Counted from the first letter of the stretch, positions 1 to 6,747 are shown. The stretch: DNA of 7,654 nucleotides from CAYPOY01 sp964412395 (GCA_964412395.1 CAYPOY010000253.1:1-7654), one strand, 5' to 3'. Numbers and translations are program-made. The notes: generated by a model not told the origin, from the sequence alone.

Positions 1-225
1 CACAAGCACAACTACGAGCGCAACGAAGTGAACGGCGTCACCTACGTCGTCACCGGCGGGGGCGGAGCGCCGCTGTACGCGATGCAGGAGCGGGAACCGA
101 CGCAGGTCGCTTTCGCGCTGGCATACCACTTCGTGCTGCTCGAGGTTGACGGCGACCACCTTGAGGCGACCGTCATTTCCAGCGGCGGGGAGGTGCTCGA
201 CGAGTTTGAGCGTGCGAGTCCTTGA
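1..225 (+). CDS. Metallophosphoesterase, purple acid phosphatase type (C-terminal end only)
   Basis: Reading frame 1 is open from the window edge to the TGA at 223-225, giving the last 74 residues of a protein whose start lies outside the window. The visible N-terminus reads H-K-H-N-Y-E-R, followed by N-G-V-T-Y-V-V-T-G-G-G-G-A. In calcineurin-like metallophosphoesterases of the purple acid phosphatase group, a G-H-x-H-x-Y-E-R motif carries the last metal-binding histidines of the two-metal centre, and a glycine-rich strand follows it. The rest is a short beta-rich tail ending D-E-F-E-R-A-S-P, typical of how these domains close. The family hydrolyses phosphomonoesters or diesters and is often exported; the signal peptide region is not visible here, so location is unknown. 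An internal GTG at 28 should not be taken as the start, because the conserved motif lies upstream of it. The family call is firm; the substrate is not known. Confidence 0.85.
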   Translation, partial: HKHNYERNEVNGVTYVVTGGGGAPLYAMQEREPTQVAFALAYHFVLLEVDGDHLEATVISSGGEVLDEFERASP

Positions 226-397
226 CCCCGAGAACTTCCGGCGCCTGCAGTGCGATCCTCTCCGAGCTCGCCGGGGCCAGCGCTGGCCCCGGGGAGCGGC
301 GGCGGAGATAGGGATTGGACAGGTTGGACCTGGACAGCGTGAGAGGGTGTGAGAGGGAAGGAGGTGAGCGCCGGATAAGAGACAGGGCGATGTGAAG
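226..397. other. Non-coding spacer, purine-rich in its second half
   Basis: No convincing gene is seen between the phosphatase stop and the promoter at 398. The first part carries the palindrome at 271-292. The second part (about 300-367) is G/A-rich on the plus strand and has two small direct repeats: TTGGAC at 315 and 324 (9-nt period) and GTGAGAGGG at 339 and 349 (10-nt period). Open frames crossing this stretch on either strand have neither sensible protein composition nor a placed ribosome binding site. Confidence 0.6.
266..297. terminator. GC-rich palindrome, possible terminator of the upstream gene
   Basis: Positions 271-292 form a perfect 22-nt palindrome: the 11-nt arm CCGGGGCCAGC is followed by its exact reverse complement. 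After one G/G mismatch, GCTC (266-269) pairs with GAGC (294-297), so the stem extends outward. It sits about 40 nt after the phosphatase stop, the right place for a transcription terminator. No T-run follows on the plus strand, so a classical intrinsic terminator is not demonstrated. A factor-assisted terminator, an mRNA 3'-end stabiliser or a dimeric protein-binding site are alternatives. Confidence 0.4.
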
Positions 398-426
398 TTG
401 ACAAGCGTGTGGCGAGAACGTACAAT
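398..426 (+). promoter_or_regulatory. Sigma70-type promoter of the giant secreted protein gene
   Basis: The -35 element TTGACA (398-403) matches the consensus exactly. It is followed by a 17-nt spacer and TACAAT (421-426), one mismatch from the TATAAT consensus. Transcription would start near 432-434, leaving a leader of about 63 nt before the ATG at 496. The element decides the start of the gene downstream: the in-frame GTG at 409 lies between the -35 and -10 boxes and cannot be in this transcript. Confidence 0.8.
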
Positions 427-483
427 ATAAGGCAGGAACTGATCTCCCTCCCAAAGGGGAACGACAGACATCAGCCAAACACG

Positions 484-489
484 AGGAGG
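484..489 (+). promoter_or_regulatory. Ribosome binding site of the giant gene
   Basis: AGGAGG ends 6 nt before the ATG at 496, a near-ideal Shine-Dalgarno sequence and spacing. Together with the signal peptide that begins at this ATG and the promoter upstream, it fixes the translation start. Confidence 0.9.
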
Positions 490-495
490 AATATA

Positions 496-597
496 ATGAA
501 AGGCAAGCACCGAGTGTCACAAGTGTTGCTCATCCTCACACCCCTGTTACTGGGGTTGTTAGGAGTCGTGTTCCTCACCGGTTTCGTGGCCCGGGCG
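496..597 (+). other. Signal peptide (residues 1-34)
   Basis: The protein begins M-K-G-K-H-R (basic n-region), followed by a hydrophobic core rich in L and V (about residues 10-31), then V-A-R-A before A-P-P. The A-x-A pattern (Ala32, Ala34) predicts signal peptidase I cleavage after residue 34. There is no lipobox cysteine and no twin arginine, so ordinary Sec export is expected. The proline-rich stretch after it (P-P-L-R-P-L-L-D-P-P) looks like a short linker to the propeller. Confidence 0.85.
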
Positions 598-3500
598 GCT
601 CCACCGCTCAGGCCGCTCCTGGACCCGCCCTGGAACACGAACATCCGGGTGAACGATTCCGCCGAGGGAGAGGCCACGCAGGATAACCCCGCCCTGGCCG
701 CCTCCCAGACCACCAGCGACGTCTATGCCATCTGGATAGACCACCGCAACGGCGACGCCGACGTCTACTTCGCCCGCTCGGCCGACGGCGGCCAGACCTG
801 GGGCGCAGCAGTGCGGGTGAGCCAGGACACCGGCAGTGCCTGGCAACAGGCTCCTGACATTGCCGTCAATGCTTCGGGAACCCTCCACGCCGCCTGGGTG
901 GACAGCCGAGAGGGTTCCAACGACATCTACTACGCCCGCTCGGCCGACAGCGGCCAGACCTGGAGCCAGGAAATCCGCATCAACGACGTCACCACCCGCA
1001 GCCAGTCCAGCCCAGCCATCGCTATCCTTGCCGACACCGTCTGCGTAGGCTGGAGCGACGAGCGAACCACCTATAACAGACACGACATCTACGTGGACTG
1101 CTCCTCCGACGGCGGTCTCAATTGGGGCACCGACACCCGGGTCAACGACGATGCCGCCGGAACTTACAAGCGCTATAATCCCGACATCGCCATCGCCTCC
1201 TCCGGCCGTGTCCACGTCGTCTGGTACGACGACCGGGATGGGGATTACAACATCTATTACACCCACTCCTCAGTCGGAGGTGGCTGGAGCACGAACAACA
1301 GGCTGAACCATGACCCAGGCACGGCCACGCAGCAAACCCCATCTGTCGCCGTCCACGGCAATACCGTCTACGCGGCGTGGCAGGACTATCGTAACAGCAC
1401 ATGGGACCTCTACACCAACTACTCCACCGACGGTGGCGATACCTGGCAGACCAGCGACCAGAAGGTCAACGACTCATCAGGAATTGAGCAACCTGTCCTG
1501 GCGGTGGATGGGCAGGGAACGGCCTGGGCTTCCTGGCGTGTGATTACCAGCGGGCAGTACATCCTATACAGTGATGCTTATGGTCCCAATGGCTGGGGCA
1601 CCGATACCGTCGTCACCTCCAGCACCGCCTTCAAGCAGAACCCGGCCATCGCCGCCGGAGGCAGCCCGGTCTACGTGGCCTGGTATCACAGCTCCACTGG
1701 CGGCGATGCGGATATCTTCCTCTCGGCCTGGAACGGCTCCCTCTGGGGCGACGCGGTCCAGGTCAACGACGAGGGAGAGGCCCGCCAGGAGCGTCCTGGG
1801 CTGGCCGTGGGCAGCACCGGCACCCTCTACGCCGCCTGGATGGACTATCGCAACGACGCGAACAACGCCGACCTCTACTTCGCTCGTTCCACCGATGGCG
1901 GGGGCACCTGGGGCACCAACGTGCAGGTGAGCGATGGTGGACATTACGTCAACAAAGCCCCGGCTATCGCCGCCGCCGGGCCCCTCACCGTACACGTGGC
2001 CTGGGAGGGCGATCTCTCCGGCTACCCGGCCATCTACTACGACCGCTCAGGCGACGGTGGCCAGACCTGGGGTACCGACCAGCAACTGGATCAGAGTTAT
2101 GGCAGCGCTACCTCGCCCGATGTGGCGGCGAGCGGAGCCCAAACCGTGTACGTCGTCTGGTCTCAATACTCCAGTCTCTACCTGGCCCGCTCGCTGGATG
2201 GTGGCACCACCTGGCCCACCCCCACCCAGATCATCACCAGCACAATGGCGGTGGACGCGCCGGCCCTGGTCGTGGACGTCACCGGCACCCTCCACCTGGC
2301 CTGGGAGGAGACAGTCTCCTACAATCCCTACGACGAGGACGTCTGCTACGCCCGCTCGACCGACGGCGGCCAGAACTGGAGCGACCGCCAGTGCTTCGGT
2401 ACGGTCGCTAGCCTCAGTCAGCAGACCAACCCCGACGTTGCTGTGGACCCGGCCAGTGGGCGGGTGCACTTCGTCTGGGAGGACGACCGCTCCGGCAGCG
2501 GGGAGATCTATCACGTGTCCTCGGCCGACGGCGGCCTCTCCTGGGGGACGCCGGCCCCCATCAGCAGCGGCGGGCCGGCGGCGGAACCAGCCGTCACTGT
2601 CGAGGACGACGGCGCCGTCTACACCGTCTGGCAGGACGGGCGCAACGGCCACGACGACGTTTACTACAGCCGCTCCACCGACGGCGGCCAGAACTGGGAC
2701 ACGCCAGGCCGGGTCAACGACGACGTCACCACCTGGTACCAACGTCACCCGGCAGTCGCCTCCGGCAGCGGCGTCTACGCCATCTGGGACGACTTCCGGC
2801 GAGTCAACTGGGACATCTACGCCACCTCCCTGGTCAGCACCGCCTGTCCCGTGCCCCTGGACGAGGTGAGCATCAGCGGGCCTTCCGCCATCACCACCGG
2901 CCTTCCCATAATGCTCACTGCCGCGATCAGCCCGGCCGACGCCACCCTGCCCGTCGCCTACACCTGGGCGCCGCATCCGGCTTCCGGGCAGGGGACGGCT
3001 GAAGCAGTCTACTACTGGTACACGCCCGGCACCTACACCGTCACCGTCACCGCCAGCAACTGTGGCGGCCCGGTCCTCGCCACCCACCGGGTCATCGTCA
3101 CCGCTCCGCCGCCCACTCTCCCCTGCGTGGAAGGGATCGTCTACTACGCCGCCACGCCGCTCTCGGGCGTGCAGGTGGACCTGATCCCCGGCACCGACCC
3201 CCAGGCCAATCCCATTCAGACGACGACCACCGGCGACGGCGGCGACTACCGCTTCTGCGACGTCACCCCCGGCCCCTACTATCTCAAGCGGCACGCGCCC
3301 TCGCCCGAGTACATTGAGTGGGTGGCTGGTTCCATCAACGTGGGCGGGAGCAACCTGATCAAGAACCTGGACCTGCCCAGGAAGATGACCCTGGACTCGC
3401 CCGCCGACGAGTCAATCGTCTCCACCTCCATTCCCACCCTCACCTGGCAATCGCTGCCGGAGGCCGGGCGCTACACGCTGCAACTGAACCGTACCGCCGA

Positions 3501-6500
3501 CTGGGACCTGGTTGTGCAGCGCAACGGCCTGGTGGAGACCTCCTACCAGGTGGAGACACCCCTCACCTGGGGCATCTCCTACACCTGGCAGATTGATGCC
3601 TACACCGGCACCCACTGGGTGGGCACCACCGACGACAGCTTTGGGTTTACACTCGCCACCTTCATGCCCATAACCTTCACACTGCCCCCTATCGCCAGCG
3701 TGTACTCCTCGCTGCGCATTGAGGATGCCCCGGAGGGAGTGGTGGTGAACAAACTCATCGGGGACAGCAGCGGGGAGACCCCCTTCACCTATGTGGACAT
3801 CGTGGTCCAGGCCTGGACGTGGAACTCTGATGTGCGCGATGAGGTCAACGTCATCCTCACCGTCCCCGGCGACCAATTGGGAGCACCGGTGAATACCTGG
3901 GTGCGGAGCAGCAGCGGCGGGACGTTGACCCCCGTGGCCTACACCGACCTGGGAGGGGGAAGTTACCAGGTGACCACTGGCCTGCTGCGCCGTTGGCCGT
4001 TCTTCTTCTCCTCCTACGCCCGGCAGGTGGTCTGGCGCTTCCGCATCCCCAACGGTATCTTGCAGCAGGACCTCAACCTCCAGAGCCACGTCCAGGTGCC
4101 CGGCTACATGGTCTTCAGCAGTTGGTCCGATGCCACCCTGCGCCTGGTACGTTACCCCTGGAGCATCATCGTCACCAATCGTGGCCTGCTCTACGACCAC
4201 CACAGCAACTACCAGGCCACCCAACTCCTGGAGCAACTCTACACCGCCGTCCAGGGATGGCCCCACAACGAACAGCCGCTGGGTGTGGTCTACTACGTGG
4301 ACCGCTACAGCAATGAGGCCCGCGATTGGGACAATACCGACGTGGACTACACGGGTGATGAAGCGGACGCCAACGAGGTGGCCGACGAGATTGACGACCT
4401 CATCGAGGACTGGGTGGAGGACGGCACGGGAACCCTGTCCTTCCACCTGCCCTACTCCATCACGTTCAGCCTAACCTGGCGGCCTCCGTACCTCCTCATC
4501 GTCGGTGACGACGACGTCATACCCTTCTACCGCTACGACGATCCCTCGGACAAAGAGGGCATTGATCTGCGGGACTGCAATGGGGATGGCGTGCCTGAGC
4601 ATCCCGGATGGTGCACCGACAGCAACACCAACCCTGCAATCCTGGCCACCGATGAGGACTACTTCTTCACCGACAACCCCTACGGCGACCTGTGGGGTGG
4701 CAGCGACTGGAAATGGGGCGACCTGGAGTTGGCGGTGGGGCGGCTCCTGGGGGACTCGGCCGCCGATATGCTCGCCTTGCTCAACAGCAGCCTGGCCACG
4801 GATGGTGATACCGGGCGGGCGGTGATGGCCAGCGTGGCTGGCTGGGAACTGGGAATGCCGGAAAGCACCGGCTGCGGAGGCGATGAGATCCACGATGTGC
4901 TGGACGTTCCTTCCCGCCTGGTGGCCCGGGGCTTCAACGTCCTCAACGACACCGAAATCCCCCGCACCGTGGACGTGATGTCCCCCTACGACGCCGGCTG
5001 GAACGCTGGCTTCCGCAGCGCGGCCAACGGCGGGATGGACATCTTCTTCATCGGCGGCCACAACCACTACAGTTACGCCGGCATCCCCGGCGACGACTTC
5101 TCCCCCGACGACACCTGTGCGGACGCCACCTGCGGCTACAACCGCTTTGACAATGACCATCCACTGGCCTTCATCGTCGGCTGCCACGGCGGCCTGCCGG
5201 TGCCAGACGTGGACGTGCCCGGCGGCGTGGACGACGACATGGTCTACGACCTGGCGCACGAGGGGGCGCGGGCCTACGTTGGAGCCACCGGCTTCAGTTA
5301 CGGTTCCCCGGGCAGCCTGTGCTACAACACCTGGGGCGAGCGGCTGTTGCAGCGTTTCTTCGACGAGTTCCTCCCGGCTGGCTCCGAGAGCTATCCCATC
5401 GGCGAGGCCCTACGCCGGGCCAAGGACAACTATGTCTTCGGGTTCGGCGACAAGGATTACTATGACCGCAAGACTGTGACCGAATTCACGCTCTACGGCG
5501 TGCCCTGGCAGCGGCTGGACTACCCCGGCGGCACCCTGGCTGCGACTGCAGTGCGCAGGATGGCCAGCCCGTCGGCGGTGACCCGCCAGGCCGGCCCCAT
5601 CGTCCAGGCCGACACCTTCCGCTACACCCGCATCATCACTGTGGAGATTGCCTCTTATGAGGCCACCCAGGTCATCACGGATGGCACCACCTACGACGTC
5701 CTCTCAATACCTGGCGGAGGTATGGCCGTCGCGCCCGACCTGCCGATGCTCCCCTATGTGGAGGGGTACACCCTCACGCTGCCGCTGAGCGCGACCGTGC
5801 AAGGCGTGACCCTCACCAACAGCACCTGCGCCGACGCCGGCTCTTACGAGGTGCCCATCATCGTCGTCCAGCCCTGGACGGAGGGTGGCACCACCTTCAC
5901 AACAACCACGGACATCAACACCTTCTATCCCTCCGATGAAGACCTGGTACAGTGGCAGCAGCAGGGGGACCGGATGCTCTTCACGCTCCTCCCCATCCAG
6001 CATAATCCTACCAGCAACGCGACCCGCTTCTGCTCGCAGATGGTGCTCCAGGTGGCCTACGACGCCCCGCTGCCTCTGGCCGTATCCGACCTGCACCCGC
6101 AGGCGGAGCAAGTGGTCCCGGGCGAGCCCATCACCGCCACCGCGCTGGTGGAGAACGTGGGGGACGACCTGGCGACCATCACCACCACCCTGACCCTGAT
6201 GGACACCCACGGTCACACCGTCGGCTGGCAGGACGGCGGACCGTTCTCCGTTGCGGCGGGGGGCCAGGAGGAACTTGACCTCGGATGGGATGGTCTCCTC
6301 AATGAGGGTACCTACGCCCTGATGCTGACACTGCGACGGGATGGGGATGTGGTCGGCATGGCCGCCGGCCGGGTCAACGTGGTCGGGGGAGCCCTCACCA
6401 GCCTGGAGGTGCCCACAACCACGGTGATGCCGGGCGAGCAGGCGACCTTCCGGGTCACCTTCGCCAACTACCTGGCTACTCAGGTGACGACCACGGTGAG

Positions 6501-6747
6501 CCTGGTCATCTACGATGAGTATGGGGATCCGATAGGGGAGGAGATAAGCCCCCAGACCGGTCAGGTGAACGGTCAGGATGAGGCCACCTTCTCCTTCTCC
6601 TGGCGGCCCAGTGGAATGCCCGGCGGCACCTACACCGCCTGGGCGCAGGTAGAGAGGGACGACGAAACCACCTACGGCCCGGCGGTACAGTCCTTCAAGG
6701 TGGGTTACAACGTTTACCTGCCGGTGGTGCTAAAGAACTTCTCGTAG
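496..6747 (+). CDS. Giant secreted Asp-box propeller / C25-like (gingipain-type) cysteine peptidase, 2083 aa
   Basis: The frame stays open upstream to a GTG at 409, but the promoter, the ribosome binding site and the signal peptide place the start at ATG 496. Order of parts: signal peptide 1-34; Asp-box propeller repeats about 46-783; PKD-like domain about 790-870 (with G-T-Y-T-V-T-V-T); carboxypeptidase-regulatory-like domain about 877-963 (C-V-E-G-I-V-Y start, D-Y-R-F near the middle); Fn3-like domain about 965-1055 with paired W residues; unassigned beta-rich segment 1056-1215; C25-like peptidase about 1220-1679; C25-propeptide-like segment about 1709-1855; two Ig/CARDB-like domains about 1860-1963 and 1966-2070; tail Y-N-V-Y-L-P-V-V-L-K-N-F-S. 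Peptidase C25 enzymes are caspase-fold extracellular cysteine proteases, and the candidate dyad here is His1522/Cys1563. The propellers and Ig-like domains probably bind glycans, peptides or the cell surface. The role is inferred to be extracellular proteolysis; the substrate is unknown. No transmembrane anchor or LPXTG motif is seen. It stands alone with its own promoter. The domain calls for the Asp-box and C25 regions are strong; the smaller beta domains are tentative. Confidence 0.85.
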   Translation: MKGKHRVSQVLLILTPLLLGLLGVVFLTGFVARAAPPLRPLLDPPWNTNIRVNDSAEGEATQDNPALAASQTTSDVYAIWIDHRNGDADVYFARSADGGQTWGAAVRVSQDTGSAWQQAPDIAVNASGTLHAAWVDSREGSNDIYYARSADSGQTWSQEIRINDVTTRSQSSPAIAILADTVCVGWSDERTTYNRHDIYVDCSSDGGLNWGTDTRVNDDAAGTYKRYNPDIAIASSGRVHVVWYDDRDGDYNIYYTHSSVGGGWSTNNRLNHDPGTATQQTPSVAVHGNTVYAAWQDYRNSTWDLYTNYSTDGGDTWQTSDQKVNDSSGIEQPVLAVDGQGTAWASWRVITSGQYILYSDAYGPNGWGTDTVVTSSTAFKQNPAIAAGGSPVYVAWYHSSTGGDADIFLSAWNGSLWGDAVQVNDEGEARQERPGLAVGSTGTLYAAWMDYRNDANNADLYFARSTDGGGTWGTNVQVSDGGHYVNKAPAIAAAGPLTVHVAWEGDLSGYPAIYYDRSGDGGQTWGTDQQLDQSYGSATSPDVAASGAQTVYVVWSQYSSLYLARSLDGGTTWPTPTQIITSTMAVDAPALVVDVTGTLHLAWEETVSYNPYDEDVCYARSTDGGQNWSDRQCFGTVASLSQQTNPDVAVDPASGRVHFVWEDDRSGSGEIYHVSSADGGLSWGTPAPISSGGPAAEPAVTVEDDGAVYTVWQDGRNGHDDVYYSRSTDGGQNWDTPGRVNDDVTTWYQRHPAVASGSGVYAIWDDFRRVNWDIYATSLVSTACPVPLDEVSISGPSAITTGLPIMLTAAISPADATLPVAYTWAPHPASGQGTAEAVYYWYTPGTYTVTVTASNCGGPVLATHRVIVTAPPPTLPCVEGIVYYAATPLSGVQVDLIPGTDPQANPIQTTTTGDGGDYRFCDVTPGPYYLKRHAPSPEYIEWVAGSINVGGSNLIKNLDLPRKMTLDSPADESIVSTSIPTLTWQSLPEAGRYTLQLNRTADWDLVVQRNGLVETSYQVETPLTWGISYTWQIDAYTGTHWVGTTDDSFGFTLATFMPITFTLPPIASVYSSLRIEDAPEGVVVNKLIGDSSGETPFTYVDIVVQAWTWNSDVRDEVNVILTVPGDQLGAPVNTWVRSSSGGTLTPVAYTDLGGGSYQVTTGLLRRWPFFFSSYARQVVWRFRIPNGILQQDLNLQSHVQVPGYMVFSSWSDATLRLVRYPWSIIVTNRGLLYDHHSNYQATQLLEQLYTAVQGWPHNEQPLGVVYYVDRYSNEARDWDNTDVDYTGDEADANEVADEIDDLIEDWVEDGTGTLSFHLPYSITFSLTWRPPYLLIVGDDDVIPFYRYDDPSDKEGIDLRDCNGDGVPEHPGWCTDSNTNPAILATDEDYFFTDNPYGDLWGGSDWKWGDLELAVGRLLGDSAADMLALLNSSLATDGDTGRAVMASVAGWELGMPESTGCGGDEIHDVLDVPSRLVARGFNVLNDTEIPRTVDVMSPYDAGWNAGFRSAANGGMDIFFIGGHNHYSYAGIPGDDFSPDDTCADATCGYNRFDNDHPLAFIVGCHGGLPVPDVDVPGGVDDDMVYDLAHEGARAYVGATGFSYGSPGSLCYNTWGERLLQRFFDEFLPAGSESYPIGEALRRAKDNYVFGFGDKDYYDRKTVTEFTLYGVPWQRLDYPGGTLAATAVRRMASPSAVTRQAGPIVQADTFRYTRIITVEIASYEATQVITDGTTYDVLSIPGGGMAVAPDLPMLPYVEGYTLTLPLSATVQGVTLTNSTCADAGSYEVPIIVVQPWTEGGTTFTTTTDINTFYPSDEDLVQWQQQGDRMLFTLLPIQHNPTSNATRFCSQMVLQVAYDAPLPLAVSDLHPQAEQVVPGEPITATALVENVGDDLATITTTLTLMDTHGHTVGWQDGGPFSVAAGGQEELDLGWDGLLNEGTYALMLTLRRDGDVVGMAAGRVNVVGGALTSLEVPTTTVMPGEQATFRVTFANYLATQVTTTVSLVIYDEYGDPIGEEISPQTGQVNGQDEATFSFSWRPSGMPGGTYTAWAQVERDDETTYGPAVQSFKVGYNVYLPVVLKNFS
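631..2844 (+). repeat. Fourteen Asp-box (BNR) beta-propeller repeats within the giant protein
   Basis: Residues 46-783 are built from a 48-57-residue unit of the form P-x-I-A-V...V-Y-x-A-W-x-D-x-R...D-I-Y-Y-A-R-S-x-D-G-G-x-T-W-G...R-V-N-D. Ten intact S-x-D-x-G-x-x-W Asp boxes begin at residues 95, 149, 203, 310, 465, 518, 566, 621, 676 and 727. Three more units, at about 258, 360 and 410, keep the fold pattern but have a damaged box. A 14th unit has only the first half. The array opens with an orphan second-half strand (N-I-R-V-N-D, residues 49-54) that would complete the 14th unit. Asp boxes occur in sialidases, sortilin-type and related propellers at loop turns away from the active site, so they mark the fold and not an enzyme activity. 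No sialidase arginine triad is evident. Confidence 0.85.
4153..5532 (+). other. Peptidase C25-like (gingipain-type, clan CD) catalytic domain
   Basis: Residues about 1220-1679 follow the C25 pattern. A substrate-loading N-terminal part (I-I-V-T-N-R-G-L... with Y-Q-A-T-Q-L-L) is followed by L-L-I-V-G-D-D-D-V-I-P (1334-1343), then T-D-E-D-Y-F-F (1385-1391) and L-E-L-A-V-G-R-L (1410-1417). The hydrophobic strand F-F-I-G-G-H-N-H (1517-1524) carries the candidate catalytic His1522, and A-F-I-V-G-C-H-G-G (1558-1566) carries the candidate nucleophile Cys1563. The domain closes with F-T-L-Y-G-V-P-W-Q-R-L (1664-1674), the counterpart of the family's closing L-x-G-D-P-x-L-R-L. The His-Cys separation (41 residues) is somewhat longer than in gingipains because of an insert with two cysteines (Cys1541, Cys1546). 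Arg or Lys specificity cannot be read from the sequence. Confidence 0.75.
5620..6060 (+). other. C25-propeptide-like beta segment downstream of the catalytic domain
   Basis: Residues about 1709-1855 show the signature of the C25 propeptide as I know it: an opening strand (I-I-T-V-E-I), A-P-D-L-P-M-L-P followed by Y-T-L-T-L-P (1746-1763), a T-F-Y-P segment (N-T-F-Y-P, 1808-1812), then L-P-I-Q-H-N-P-T (1832-1839) and a closing strand V-L-Q-V-A-Y. In gingipains this domain precedes the catalytic domain and inhibits it until it is cleaved off. Here it comes after it. The match is by pattern only and needs a profile search. A plain accessory beta domain is the alternative. Confidence 0.45.
6706..6744 (+). 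other. C-terminal Y-L-P-V-V-L-K-N tail, candidate sorting motif
   Basis: The last 13 residues are Y-N-V-Y-L-P-V-V-L-K-N-F-S. Similar (V/I)-Y-L-P-(L/V)-(V/I)-(L/V)-(K/R)-N endings occur on many secreted proteins of Chloroflexota as far as I recall. No function is established to my knowledge. The tail is too short and too broken by Pro and Lys to be a membrane anchor. A sorting or attachment signal is an inference. Confidence 0.5.

Noticed and set aside
42..425. Minus-strand open frame of 127 codons across the first spacer
   Set aside because: It overlaps the well-supported phosphatase end and the promoter, and its product is S- and P-rich low complexity.
409..495. In-frame GTG at 409 as start of the giant gene
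   Set aside because: It lies between the -35 and -10 boxes of the gene's own promoter, has no ribosome binding site, and would bury the signal peptide behind 29 residues.
631..2844. Reading the Asp-box region as an active sialidase
   Set aside because: Asp boxes mark the propeller fold only. The arginine triad and other catalytic residues of sialidases are not evident, and the 14-unit array does not fit a six-bladed sialidase.
1934..2869. Plus-strand open frame of 311 codons in another frame
   Set aside because: It is an out-of-frame reading of the propeller repeats, giving a P-, T-, S- and R-rich low-complexity product.
2047..3294. Minus-strand open frame of 415 codons opposite the propeller region
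   Set aside because: It is the antisense image of a GC-rich gene with strong codon bias: the translation is rich in V, G, D and A, has low-complexity repeats that mirror the Asp-box units, and contains no recognisable domain.
3412..4446. Minus-strand open frame of 344 codons
   Set aside because: It lies wholly within the giant gene, has shadow-like composition (rich in V, G, H), and has no family motif or promoter.
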